Shown in pieces: positions 40,834-48,655 of a DNA stretch of 64,000 bases. This stretch comes from Mycolicibacterium litorale (lineage in GTDB: Bacteria; Actinomycetota; Actinomycetes; Mycobacteriales; Mycobacteriaceae): NCBI RefSeq assembly GCF_010731695.1, contig NZ_AP022586.1, positions 5,022,001 through 5,086,000 on the forward strand. Reading direction: 5' to 3'. A model generated the notes under the pieces. That model saw only the letters and a program-made list of their open reading frames with translations, had not been told where the DNA came from and ran no database searches. The first letter of the stretch is position 1. The number at the start of each line of letters is the position of its first letter. Made by a program: the position numbers and the translations under genes.

Positions 40834-40856
40834 ACCAACAGTAGTGTCGGGGCGCA

Positions 40857-42095
40857 CTACGCTCCGATCACCCGGAGCCCCACCCACAGACCGGACACCG
40901 CCGCGACCAGGGTGAGCGGCACCGTGCACAGCCCCACCCCGCTGAACCGCAGCACGCCGGTGGGCACGTCGGCGCGGTGGACGACGTTGCGCCACAACAG
41001 GTTCGCCAAGGATCCGACGTAGGTGAGGTTGGGACCCACGTTGACCCCGATCAGCACGGCCAGCACGGCCGCCGGGCCGGCGACGCTCACCAGAGGCAGC
41101 AGCACGAGGACGGCGGGCAGGTTGTTGACCACGTTGGACAGCACCGCCGCCACGGCCGCGACGCCCAGCAGCGCGACGAAGCCGTCGCCGTCGGGGAGCA
41201 TCGATCGCATCGCCTCGTCGAGGCCGTGGCTCATCACCGCCTCGACCACCACGCCCAGGCACAGCACGAACGCCAGGAATGGCACGTTGGCCGACCGCAC
41301 GATGCCCGCCACGGTGCTGCGGCGCTGCGCCAGCCCCCGGACGCCGAGGACGACCGCACCGCCCAGCGCCGCCCACGCCGGTGACACGTCGAACACCGAG
41401 GTCACCGCGAAACCCGCCAGCGTCAGGCCCAGCACGAAGAGGACGAACATCGGCATCTCGACGGCGGGCAGCGGTTCCGCGGGACGGGGCGCAACAGCGA
41501 GGTCGCGGGCGAAGAGCGCACGCAGCACGACGTATTCGACGAGGATCGAGGCCAGCCACGGCAGGGTCATCAGCGCGGCGAAGTGGGTGAAGGACAGTCC
41601 GGCGGCGGTGAACGCCAGCAGGTTGGTCAGGTTCGACACCGGCAGCAGCAGCGATGCGCTGTTGGCCAGGTGTGCGGTGGCGTAAGCGTGCGGGCCGGCC
41701 GGGATGGCCAACGTGCGGCAGGTGGCCAGCACGACCGGGGTGAGCAGCACGACCGTCGCGTCGAGGCTGAGGATCGCGGTGGTGCCGGTCGCGATGACGA
41801 ACACCACGGCCAGCAGCCGCCTCGGATCGCCCGCCCCCGACCGCGCCATCCAGACGCCGGCGGCGTGGAACAGGCCGGCGTCGTCGCACAGCTGCGCGAG
41901 GACCAGCACCGCCGCGAGGAACCCGACGACCGGCGCGAGCCGCGCCACCTCGGCCGCGGCGTCGTCGACCGAGATCGCTCCGGTCGCGATCAGCAGCCCG
42001 GCGGCGGGCACCGCGACGACCGCCTCGGACCAGCCGCGGGGCCGCACCGACGCGAAGGTGAGCACGGCGGCGAGCAGCACCAGCGCAAGGAACAC
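40857..42095 (-). CDS. ArsB/NhaD-superfamily ion permease
   Basis: A 412-residue inner-membrane protein with about 11-12 hydrophobic segments and the anion-permease signatures of the ArsB/NhaD superfamily (such as NVGPNLTYVGSLANLLW near the C-terminus). It corresponds to arsB2 (Rv3578). No arsR or arsC is next to it, so an arsenite role is unproven. It starts 12 nt after the metallo-hydrolase gene, and so may be read from the Zur-box promoter upstream of the CobW-like gene. Confidence 0.82.
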   Translation of the reverse strand: MFLALVLLAAVLTFASVRPRGWSEAVVAVPAAGLLIATGAISVDDAAAEVARLAPVVGFLAAVLVLAQLCDDAGLFHAAGVWMARSGAGDPRRLLAVVFVIATGTTAILSLDATVVLLTPVVLATCRTLAIPAGPHAYATAHLANSASLLLPVSNLTNLLAFTAAGLSFTHFAALMTLPWLASILVEYVVLRALFARDLAVAPRPAEPLPAVEMPMFVLFVLGLTLAGFAVTSVFDVSPAWAALGGAVVLGVRGLAQRRSTVAGIVRSANVPFLAFVLCLGVVVEAVMSHGLDEAMRSMLPDGDGFVALLGVAAVAAVLSNVVNNLPAVLVLLPLVSVAGPAAVLAVLIGVNVGPNLTYVGSLANLLWRNVVHRADVPTGVLRFSGVGLCTVPLTLVAAVSGLWVGLRVIGA

Positions 42096-42107
42096 CGAGG
42101 GTCCCCG

Positions 42108-43028
42108 TCAGCGCCAGGGGTCGTCGGACTGCCACAGCACGGGCAGATGCAGCGCGACGCCGTCCTCGTCGGCGAGGCCGGTCAGCACCCGCATCGTGGC
42201 GTCGAGGTCGTCGGCCACGTACGGCAGGGCGCGCAGCGGCTCGTGCAGCGGCCGGAAGAAGTCGTCCCAGTGGATCAGCACCACGCGGCGGGCGCCGACC
42301 GCGCGGACGGTCTCCGTCCAGTACTCCCGCAGATAGCTTTCGGGTTGCCGCCCGAGCTGCCCGACACCGAGGTAGACCGCGTCGGCGTGCCTGCCGCTGA
42401 GCGCGCCGGGGACGAACCCCGCGCTGCCGACGATCAGCAGGGTGCGCGCGGTCGGCCGGTGACGCAGCAGGAGCGACCACGCCTCACCGCAGCGGTAGGC
42501 CGACGCCCTGACCGGTGGGGTGACGGGCCGCTCGATCGCCCCCGGGAAGCGATCCGGCGGGCAGTGTCCGGAGTCGACCAGGGTGAGGTCGTAGGCGCCG
42601 AGGGTGACGGTGTCCCCGGAAACCACCGTGTGCACCCGATTCTCCGGCAGACCGTGGCCGCGCCCGAGGTGTGCGGCCGAGGCGCCGCCGACGAGCACGG
42701 CGCCGGTGCGGTCGGCGACGAGCGCGGAGTCGAGCGCGTGGTCGAAGTGGGTGTGGACCGGCAGCACCGCGTCGAGCCGGTCGACGCGCAGACGTGACAG
42801 GCAGCCGTCGACCCGTGGTGGCGACGGGGCGACGCGGCCCAGTGCGACCTGCAGCAGGCCGGGGCGGGAGAAGAAGCCGTCGGTCAGCACCGCCGACGAA
42901 CCGTCGTCGATCAGCAGGGTGGTGACGCCGGCCCAGGTCACGGTGAGGGTGGAGTCCGCGGTGGCGGCGGGTGCGTCGAACCATCGCCCGTGGTCCCGTA
43001 GATCGGGCCGGCCGGCTCGCACGCGCAT
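42108..43028 (-). CDS. Metallo-beta-lactamase-fold hydrolase (Rv3577 type)
   Basis: A 306-residue protein with the metal-binding HxHxDH motif as HTHFDHALD and a later DSGHCPPDRF segment, typical of MBL-fold phosphodiesterase-like hydrolases (UlaG/YycJ-like). Zinc or manganese binding is inferred. It follows rpmE2 by only 9 nt on the same strand. In M. tuberculosis the gene (Rv3577) sits beside arsB2 but is not next to the ribosomal-protein genes, so its coupling to zinc control here comes from insertion of the zinc cassette. Confidence 0.8.
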   Translation of the reverse strand: MRVRAGRPDLRDHGRWFDAPAATADSTLTVTWAGVTTLLIDDGSSAVLTDGFFSRPGLLQVALGRVAPSPPRVDGCLSRLRVDRLDAVLPVHTHFDHALDSALVADRTGAVLVGGASAAHLGRGHGLPENRVHTVVSGDTVTLGAYDLTLVDSGHCPPDRFPGAIERPVTPPVRASAYRCGEAWSLLLRHRPTARTLLIVGSAGFVPGALSGRHADAVYLGVGQLGRQPESYLREYWTETVRAVGARRVVLIHWDDFFRPLHEPLRALPYVADDLDATMRVLTGLADEDGVALHLPVLWQSDDPWR

Positions 43029-43037
43029 CCGCCCACT

Positions 43038-43307
43038 CTAGGCGCGACCTCCCGCGGTCCTGCCGTAGCGGCGATGGAACTTCTCGACCTGACCGGCAGT
43101 GTCGAGGGTGCGCCGCGATCCCGTCCAGAACGGGTGCGACGCCGCGCTCACGTCGACGACGACCAGGGGATAGGTGCGGACTCCGTCGGGGGTCTCCCAC
43201 TCGATCGTTCTGGAACTGGTGATGGTCGACCGGGTCAGGAAGGCATCACCGGTCAGCGCGTCCTGGAACACCACCGGGTGGTAGTCGGGGTGGATGCCGG
43301 GCTTCAT
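43038..43307 (-). CDS. rpmE2: Zinc-independent ribosomal protein bL31 (type B)
   Basis: An 89-residue L31 paralogue without any cysteine, hence the zinc-free C-minus form that replaces zinc-binding L31 when zinc is scarce. The family start [16 protein letters not shown] and [21 protein letters not shown] segments are clear. An AAGGAGAT ribosome site is present, and the ATG overlaps the upstream CobW-like gene's stop (ATGA). Type B L31 is Zur-controlled in other actinobacteria. Confidence 0.95.
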   Translation of the reverse strand: MKPGIHPDYHPVVFQDALTGDAFLTRSTITSSRTIEWETPDGVRTYPLVVVDVSAASHPFWTGSRRTLDTAGQVEKFHRRYGRTAGGRA

Positions 43308-44497
43308 CGTCGATCTCCTTCTCCGCGTAGCGAGTTGGTGGGGGCGGTCTCGTCGAGCTGGTCGCACGGATCTTCGTGCCAGTCGCCGAACGGGTCGTCG
43401 TACGCGGTCCACGTCTCGGGCCGGGCCAGCTCGTCGTCGGTCAGCAGCGCACGCGACAGCACGCGCTCGACAGCCTTCGGCTCGGCGCCGCACACCAGGA
43501 CGGTCAGCGCGATGTGGCGGTCGCCGAAGCGCTGATCCCACTGCAGCGCCGCGAGTGCGACGCGTTCCGGTGCGGCATAGGCCCTCTGGTGCTGGTCCAT
43601 GGCCGCGAGCCACCGACCGGCGTGGCCGACGTGCAGACCGCCGCCTGCCGATTCGATCCACACGACCGCATCGGGCTGGCTGGCCAGCCAGGCACGGCCG
43701 CGGATGCGCACCACGCCGTCGAGGAGGTCGTCGATCGCCTGATGGAGGCGCTCGGGGTGGAACGGGCGGGCGGCGTTGAACTCGACGATCGTCACGTCGC
43801 CGTCGGCGCGCAGCGGCGGTTCGCCGGCCAGCAGCGCATCGTGCGGGTTGTGCCCACGTCCGCGCCGCGCATCGGGTTCGAGGTTGGCCAGGGCGGTGGC
43901 GAGTCGGTCCGTGCCGACGGTGATCCGCGCCCGCGGTGAAAGCCGGCGCAGCACGGCCAGCGTCCGACGGTCCGGTTCGGTGAGTACCAGCACGTCGGCG
44001 AATTCGGCCTGGCCGACGACCACCTGGGCGACGGTGCGGTTGTCGTCGAGGTCGTCGTCACCGAGCGCCTGGGCGAGCCAGACGGCGACGTCCACGGTCG
44101 TCACCACCGCTTCGATGGACACGTCGCGGGCGGCCGGTCCGTCGATGTGACCGGGGCCCACGTGGACCGCGACGTTGTCGATCGCCCAGCACACGGGTTC
44201 CGGTTCGAGCCAGGGTGCGAGCTGCACGACGATACGGGTGACGTCGTCGCGGTGGTGCAGCAGGCGCAGCAGTACCAGCAGGTCGTTGCGCGTCGTGCAG
44301 CCCACGCATCCCTTGGTGAGTTCCAGCGGCCATTCCGAGATGAGTGTCCGGCCGTCGCGCTGGGTGGCGACGGTGCGGACCACCACCTGACCGTCGAAGC
44401 GGTGGCTGATCACCACGGTCCCGGGGGCCGCCATCAGGACGTCGCACACCGCGTTCGACTGACCCTGCCCGGCAACGACGATCACCGGAGTCCGCAT
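43304..44497 (-). CDS. mrf: Degenerate CobW/COG0523-like protein, probable MRF ribosome-hibernation adaptor
   Basis: A 397-residue protein with CobW/COG0523 layout: an N-terminal P-loop-like strand ([13 protein letters not shown]), a GCVGCT motif where true COG0523 GTPases have CxCC, and a CobW C-terminal domain (about 235-375) ending in an acidic Asp/Glu/His tail. The Walker A Gly-Lys-Ser/Thr is absent, so GTP hydrolysis is unlikely. In M. smegmatis the protein encoded with the zinc-independent ribosomal genes is MRF, which recruits the hibernation factor MPY to ribosomes; I infer this is its orthologue from position. A Zur-type palindrome lies 16 nt before the start. Confidence 0.72.
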   Translation of the reverse strand: MRTPVIVVAGQGQSNAVCDVLMAAPGTVVISHRFDGQVVVRTVATQRDGRTLISEWPLELTKGCVGCTTRNDLLVLLRLLHHRDDVTRIVVQLAPWLEPEPVCWAIDNVAVHVGPGHIDGPAARDVSIEAVVTTVDVAVWLAQALGDDDLDDNRTVAQVVVGQAEFADVLVLTEPDRRTLAVLRRLSPRARITVGTDRLATALANLEPDARRGRGHNPHDALLAGEPPLRADGDVTIVEFNAARPFHPERLHQAIDDLLDGVVRIRGRAWLASQPDAVVWIESAGGGLHVGHAGRWLAAMDQHQRAYAAPERVALAALQWDQRFGDRHIALTVLVCGAEPKAVERVLSRALLTDDELARPETWTAYDDPFGDWHEDPCDQLDETAPTNSLRGEGDRR

Positions 44498-44512
44498 CGC
44501 TTCCTCCCACTG

Positions 44513-44529
44513 TTGAGAATCATTTTCAA
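44513..44529. promoter_or_regulatory. Zur box 1 (mrf-rpmE2 side)
   Basis: TTGAGAAT, C, ATTTTCAA: a 17-bp palindrome with 7 of 8 arm positions matching, close to the actinobacterial Zur consensus. It lies 16 bp upstream of the minus-strand mrf start, where bound repressor would block the promoter. Confidence 0.85.
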
Positions 44530-44567
44530 TAACCGGCTGCCTACGCTACAGTCCCGATCGAGCGTTG

Positions 44568-44584
44568 TCGAAAACCGTTTTCAA
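44568..44584. promoter_or_regulatory. Zur box 2 (rpmB2 side)
   Basis: TCGAAAAC, C, GTTTTCAA: a 17-bp palindrome with 7 of 8 arm matches, 19 bp before the rpmB2 start and 38 bp from box 1 start to box 1 end side. Zinc-loaded Zur here would repress the zinc-independent ribosomal genes. Confidence 0.85.
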
Positions 44585-44603
44585 TTACTTCGGGAGGAAC
44601 CTC

Positions 44604-44840
44604 ATGTCCGCGCACTGCCAGGTCACCGGCCGCTCGCCCGGCTTCGGTAATCGGGTGTCGCATTCGCACCGTCGTACGCGACGGCGCTGGGACCCCAACA
44701 TCCAGACCAAGACCTACTACGTGCCGTCCGAAGGCCGGCGGGTCACGCTGCGCGTGAGCGCCAAGGGGATCAAGGTGATCGATCGCGACGGCATCGACGC
44801 CGTGGTGGCGCGCATCCGCCGAAAGGGCGTGAAGATCTGA
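44604..44840 (+). CDS. rpmB2: Zinc-independent ribosomal protein bL28
   Basis: A 78-residue L28 paralogue. Where the zinc form has two CxxC pairs, this one starts [13 protein letters not shown] with a single cysteine and has none later, so it cannot form the zinc site. The [17 protein letters not shown] core is conserved. A GGGAGGAA ribosome site precedes ATG 44604. First gene of a four-gene cassette under Zur box 2. Confidence 0.94.
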   Translation: MSAHCQVTGRSPGFGNRVSHSHRRTRRRWDPNIQTKTYYVPSEGRRVTLRVSAKGIKVIDRDGIDAVVARIRRKGVKI

Positions 44841-45004
44841 TGGCGCGCAACGAGATCCGCCCGATCGTCAAGCTCAAGTCCACCGCGGGAACCGGGTACA
44901 CCTACGTCACCCGCAAGAACCGCCGCAACGATCCGGACCGTCTGGTGCTGAAGAAGTACGACCCCGTGGTGCGGCGCCATGTCGACTTCCGCGAGGAACG
45001 CTGA
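44840..45004 (+). CDS. rpmG2: Zinc-independent ribosomal protein bL33
   Basis: A 54-residue L33 paralogue lacking all four zinc cysteines; the conserved [19 protein letters not shown] core is present. The start shares its A with the rpmB2 stop (TGATG), and the stop likewise overlaps the rpsN2 start, so the cassette is translationally coupled. Confidence 0.94.
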   Translation: MARNEIRPIVKLKSTAGTGYTYVTRKNRRNDPDRLVLKKYDPVVRRHVDFREER

Positions 45005-45309
45005 TGGCGACGAAGGGCAAGATCGCCCGCAACGAGCACCGGCGGCGGCTGGTCGCACGGCACGCCGAACACCGCGCCGAACTCAAAGACGTCATCCGCA
45101 GACCGTCGTCGTCCGCGGCGGAGAAGGCCGCCGCGATGGCTGCGCTGCAACGGCTTCCTCGAGATGCCAGTCCGGTACGGCTGCGCAACCGCGATTCCGT
45201 CGACGGCCGTCCGCGCGGGCACCTGCGCAAGTTCGGGCTGTCCCGCGTCCGGGTCCGTGAGATGGCGCACCGCGGTGAGTTGCCCGGTGTGCGGAAAGCG
45301 AGTTGGTGA
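45004..45309 (+). CDS. rpsN2: Zinc-independent ribosomal protein uS14
   Basis: A 101-residue long-form S14 without the CxxC pairs of the zinc-binding form. The C-terminal [35 protein letters not shown] tail is the classic S14 signature. Coupled to rpmG2 by one shared base. Confidence 0.94.
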   Translation: MATKGKIARNEHRRRLVARHAEHRAELKDVIRRPSSSAAEKAAAMAALQRLPRDASPVRLRNRDSVDGRPRGHLRKFGLSRVRVREMAHRGELPGVRKASW

Positions 45310-45313
45310 GTCG

Positions 45314-45574
45314 ATGGCTAAGAAGAGGGCACCGAAACGACGGACGCCGCTCAAGGAACCGGTGCGGCAGAAGCGCAATCCCCTCACCGCGCGCGGGGTG
45401 ACGACGATCGACTACAAGGACACCGCGCTGCTGCGCACCTTCATCTCGGAGCGCGGCAAGATCCGGTCCCGCCGGGTGACCGGCCTGACGCCCCAGCAGC
45501 AACGGCAGGTCGCGGTGGCGATTCGCAACGCCAGGGAGATGGCGTTGTTGCCGTTCGTCGAGGATCGTCGCTAG
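45314..45574 (+). CDS. rpsR2: Zinc-independent ribosomal protein bS18
   Basis: An 86-residue S18 paralogue without cysteines; the [22 protein letters not shown] core is characteristic. Last gene of the cassette; its stop overlaps that of the convergent MFS gene by 3 nt, leaving no room for a separate terminator. Confidence 0.94.
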   Translation: MAKKRAPKRRTPLKEPVRQKRNPLTARGVTTIDYKDTALLRTFISERGKIRSRRVTGLTPQQQRQVAVAIRNAREMALLPFVEDRR

Positions 45575-46782
45575 GCGGGCTGGGCGGCCGAGGCCCGGGC
45601 GCTGCGCACCCCCGCGGCCGCGGCGCCGAGGCAGGCCAGCGCGACGGCGCAGGCGAACCACGGGAACACCACCACGAGCTCCCAGCGCGTCGCGGCCCAG
45701 CCGGCCAGCAGGGTCGGCACCGCCATCGCCGAATAGGCCAGCAGGTAGAACGCCGACATGGTCTCGCCGCGCTTACCCGCGGGCACGACGTCGGACAGGT
45801 GGCGCAACGATCCGCCGAACCCCAGCCCGAACGTCGCGCCGAGCAGGGCCGCCGCCACGAACACCAGCTGCCAGTGGTGGGCCAGCAGCACCGGGATCGT
45901 GACGAGCAGCGCGATCGCCATGCCGAGGTCGCCGATGACGGCGGAGTGGCGGGCGGGCACGCGGGTGGCCGCGAGTTGGGCCAGCGCCGCCGCGAACGCC
46001 GTCGTGCCGACCACGGCGCCGCCGAAGACGAGGTTGTCGATGTGCGTCTGGCGGGCCGCCAGCGAGGGGTAGAGCGACAGCAGCACACCGAGCACCGACC
46101 AGGACGCCATCGCGCCCAGCGCGGAGAACCAGAAGTCGCGCCGGATCTCCTGCGGCACGGCGGGTCTGGCCAACCGGATGCGGCCCCGGGTGCGGGCGGT
46201 GTGCGGTTCGCGCAGCGCGACGAGTCCGGTGCCGACGATCAGGCAGAGCACCGCGACGACGGCATACGGGGTGCGCAGCGGATGCGGTGCGTACTGGGCC
46301 AGCAGGGCGGACCCGAGGATCGCGACCGTCATCCCGATGTTGAAGCTCACGCCGGACAGCTGGCCGGTGCGCACGCCGTGATGGGGTCGCAGGTCAAGAA
46401 GTGCGGCGGCGCCCGCGACGACGATCGAGCCCACCGCGGCGCCGTGGATGGCGCGCGCGAGCAGCAGCAGCGCCATGCTGTCGGCGATCAGGAATACGCC
46501 GAGCCCGACCATCAGCGCGATCAACGCCGCGATGAGCACCGGCTTGCGGCCGACGACGTCGGATATCCGGCCGGACACCAGCACCGCGCCGAGCGCGGCG
46601 ACGGCGTAGACCGCGAAGATCATCGTCGTCGCCAGCGGGGACAGGTGCCAGTTCGCCTCGTAGAGGCCGTACAGCGGGGCGGGCACGCCGGATACGCCGA
46701 GCGCTACCCCGCTCAGCACGAGCAGCAGGGGATAGGCCCACCGTTGCGTCTCGTCACCGATTGAACGGTCGAATGCCACCAT
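45571..46782 (-). CDS. MFS transporter
   Basis: A 403-residue major facilitator protein with 12 probable membrane segments and the family loop motif [11 protein letters not shown] between segments 2 and 3. Substrate unknown; related proteins export drugs or sugars. ATG 46782 removes an unlike N-terminal extension. It is divergent from an ArsR-type regulator, which probably controls it through the operators between them. Confidence 0.85.
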   Translation of the reverse strand: MVAFDRSIGDETQRWAYPLLLVLSGVALGVSGVPAPLYGLYEANWHLSPLATTMIFAVYAVAALGAVLVSGRISDVVGRKPVLIAALIALMVGLGVFLIADSMALLLLARAIHGAAVGSIVVAGAAALLDLRPHHGVRTGQLSGVSFNIGMTVAILGSALLAQYAPHPLRTPYAVVAVLCLIVGTGLVALREPHTARTRGRIRLARPAVPQEIRRDFWFSALGAMASWSVLGVLLSLYPSLAARQTHIDNLVFGGAVVGTTAFAAALAQLAATRVPARHSAVIGDLGMAIALLVTIPVLLAHHWQLVFVAAALLGATFGLGFGGSLRHLSDVVPAGKRGETMSAFYLLAYSAMAVPTLLAGWAATRWELVVVFPWFACAVALACLGAAAAGVRSARASAAQPA

Positions 46783-46801
46783 CACAGCCTTCCCGGGGTA
46801 G

Positions 46802-46819
46802 GTTTGACGGACATCGAAC
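46802..46819. promoter_or_regulatory. Operator repeat 1 of the ArsR-MFS divergent promoter
   Basis: GTTTGA, CGGACA, TCGAAC: first of two copies of an 18-bp element 37 bp apart. Arms match except one base. It lies between the MFS start and the regulator. Confidence 0.65.
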
Positions 46820-46830
46820 CCAACCGAGAG

Positions 46831-46836
46831 TACGCT
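46831..46836 (+). promoter_or_regulatory. -10 element of the ArsR gene
   Basis: TACGCT fits TAnnnT and sits between the two operator copies, so repressor on either copy would block it. Confidence 0.45.
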
Positions 46837-46838
46837 GG

Positions 46839-46856
46839 GTTTGACGGACATCAAAC
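46839..46856. promoter_or_regulatory. Operator repeat 2 of the ArsR-MFS divergent promoter
   Basis: GTTTGACGGACATCAAAC: perfect 6-bp inverted arms around CGGACA, second copy of the element at 46802. Probable ArsR-family binding site. Confidence 0.7.
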
Positions 46857-46878
46857 TTGCGTGGTGAAGGACACTCTG

Positions 46879-47202
46879 ATGGCGGACGACACGCTGACCG
46901 CCGCCCCGGTCGGCTCTGTTCAGCAGGTGCTCGGGGCGCTTCACGACCCCGTCCGCCTCGAGGTCGTCCGGCGGCTGCACAACGCGGGCACCGCGATGCA
47001 GTGCGGTGCGCTCTACGACGGCATCAACAAGTCGACGGCCACCCACCACTTCAAGATCCTGCGCGAGGCCGGTGTCACCGAGCGGTTGGTGATCGACGGG
47101 CTGACCTATCAGCGGCTCCGTCGTGACGAGGTGGAGGCCGCGATGCCGGGGCTACTCGACAGCGTGGTGGCGAGCGCGAATCGGCAGGCCGGCGCTAGCT
47201 GA
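46879..47202 (+). CDS. ArsR-family transcriptional regulator
   Basis: A 107-residue winged-helix repressor with the recognition helix in GINKSTATHHFKILREAGV. No obvious metal-binding Cys-x-Cys pair; a single Cys in AMQCGALYD. ATG 46879 has a GAAGGA site and clears both operators; an upstream ATG at 46804 lies in the operator and is rejected. Its stop overlaps the convergent pxpA by 8 nt. Likely partner: the divergent MFS gene. Confidence 0.82.
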   Translation: MADDTLTAAPVGSVQQVLGALHDPVRLEVVRRLHNAGTAMQCGALYDGINKSTATHHFKILREAGVTERLVIDGLTYQRLRRDEVEAAMPGLLDSVVASANRQAGAS

Positions 47203-47959
47203 ACGGGGCTAGGGCGACGCCCTCGGCGGTCAACCGGTCCCGCACGGCGGTGGCGATCTGCACCGCTCCGGGCGAATCCCCATGCACGCACACTGAATTC
47301 ACCGAGATGTCGATCGTCGACCCGTCGATCGCGGTGACGTTCCCGGCGGTCACCATCGAGATGACACGGTCGGCGATCTGCTCGACGTCGTGGAGCACCG
47401 CACCGGGTTCGCGTCGCGAGACCAGTTGTCCGTCCGGCTGATACGCCCGGTCGGCGAACGCCTCGGCGACGGTCCGCAGGCCCAGTTCCGCCGCTTCGGC
47501 GAAGAACACCGAACCCGACAGCCCCAGCACCGGCAGCCCCGGGTCCACCGCGTGCACCGCGGCCGCCACCGCCCGCGCCTGGTCGCGGTTGGTGACGATC
47601 GAGTTGTACAGAGCGCCATGAGGTTTGACGTAGGAGACGGCAGAGCCCGCCGCTTCGGCCAGCGCCGAGAGCGCCCCGATCTGATACATCACGTCGGCGG
47701 TCAGATCCTCGGGGGTGGCGTCGATGAACCGCCTGCCGAAGCCGGCGAGATCCCGGTAGCTGACCTGCGCGCCGATGCGCACGCCGCGGGCGGCGGCGGC
47801 CCGGCACACCCTGGCCAGGCCGGCCGGGTCGCCGGCGTGGAATCCGCACGCCACGTTGGCCGAGGTGACGATCTCCAGCATCGCGTCGTCGTCGCCGAGC
47901 GTCCACACGCCGAAACCCTCACCGAGGTCGGCGTTGAGGTCGACGGCTGCTCCGGACAC
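47195..47959 (-). CDS. pxpA: 5-oxoprolinase subunit A (LamB/YcsF family)
   Basis: A 254-residue LamB/YcsF protein; in other bacteria PxpA with PxpB and PxpC hydrolyses 5-oxoproline to glutamate. VDLNADLGEGFG, NVACGFHAGDP and VKPHGALYN are family signatures. pxpB and pxpC are not next to it. A GTG start at 47959 lies 10 nt after the aztA stop on the same strand, so it may be on a Zur-controlled transcript. Confidence 0.9.
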   Translation of the reverse strand: MSGAAVDLNADLGEGFGVWTLGDDDAMLEIVTSANVACGFHAGDPAGLARVCRAAAARGVRIGAQVSYRDLAGFGRRFIDATPEDLTADVMYQIGALSALAEAAGSAVSYVKPHGALYNSIVTNRDQARAVAAAVHAVDPGLPVLGLSGSVFFAEAAELGLRTVAEAFADRAYQPDGQLVSRREPGAVLHDVEQIADRVISMVTAGNVTAIDGSTIDISVNSVCVHGDSPGAVQIATAVRDRLTAEGVALAPFS

Positions 47960-47969
47960 GTCGCCCAGC

Positions 47970-48611
47970 CTAGTGCCGGATCGACGCGTCGAGATCGACG
48001 CGGTGATCGGCCGCGCTGACCACCCCGGCGTCGTGGGTGGCGGCCACCACCGTCGTCCCCGCCGCGGCGAACCGGCGCAGGTGGCCGATCACCATGGCGC
48101 CGGCCGCGTTGTCGAGCCCGGTGGTCGGCTCGTCGAGCAGCAGCAGCGGCGCCTGCTGGGCGAAGGCCTGGGCGAGCAGCACCCGCTGGCGCTGCCCGCC
48201 GGACAGTTCGCCCAGGCTTCGATGCCGCAGCGCGGTCAGTCCGAACTCCTCGAGCCACTGGTCGACCACGGCGTGATCGGCACGGGTCGGGCGCCGCAGC
48301 AGGCCCAGTCGCCGCCACCGGCCCATCATCACCGCCTCCGCGGCGGTGATGGGGAACGTGTCGGTGACGTGGCTGCGCTGGACGGCGAGCGCGACGTTTG
48401 CGGTGCCCGTCTCGACCGTGCCCCGGACCGGCCGAAGCACACCGGCGAGCAGTCCCAGCAGCGTCGACTTCCCCGCACCGTTCGATCCGGTGACCGCGGT
48501 CAGCGCACCCGGAGTGATCGACACGTCGAGATCCCGGAACACCTCGGTGGCGGGGTAGCCGAACGCGATCCCGCGCACGGCGATCGCGGTTCTCGGCGGC
48601 GCCGCCGTCAT
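47970..48611 (-). CDS. aztA: Zinc ABC transporter ATP-binding protein AztA
   Basis: A 213-residue ABC ATPase: Walker A GSNGAGKST, signature LGELSGGQRQR, Walker B LLLLDEPTTGLD and the switch His in ATHDAG. It matches the ATPase of AztABCD-type zinc importers and lies divergent to the permease, with a Zur box between. ATG 48611 is chosen; ATG 48635 would put coding sequence in the Zur box. Confidence 0.85.
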   Translation of the reverse strand: MTAAPPRTAIAVRGIAFGYPATEVFRDLDVSITPGALTAVTGSNGAGKSTLLGLLAGVLRPVRGTVETGTANVALAVQRSHVTDTFPITAAEAVMMGRWRRLGLLRRPTRADHAVVDQWLEEFGLTALRHRSLGELSGGQRQRVLLAQAFAQQAPLLLLDEPTTGLDNAAGAMVIGHLRRFAAAGTTVVAATHDAGVVSAADHRVDLDASIRH

Positions 48612-48618
48612 CCGTCTG

Positions 48619-48635
48619 TTGAAAATGGTTTTCAT
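48619..48635. promoter_or_regulatory. Zur box 3 (aztA / permease-fusion divergent promoter)
   Basis: TTGAAAAT, G, GTTTTCAT: a palindrome with 6 of 8 arm matches and a TGAAAATGGTTTTCA core, 7 bp from the aztA start and 21 bp from the permease start. One operator could control both directions. Confidence 0.82.
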
Positions 48636-48655
48636 TACTGCTAGAAGTGTACGCC

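Noticed and set aside
46804..46878. Earlier ATG start for the ArsR gene
   Set aside because: It would place coding sequence over both operator copies and the -10 element, and the extra residues do not look like an ArsR N-terminus.
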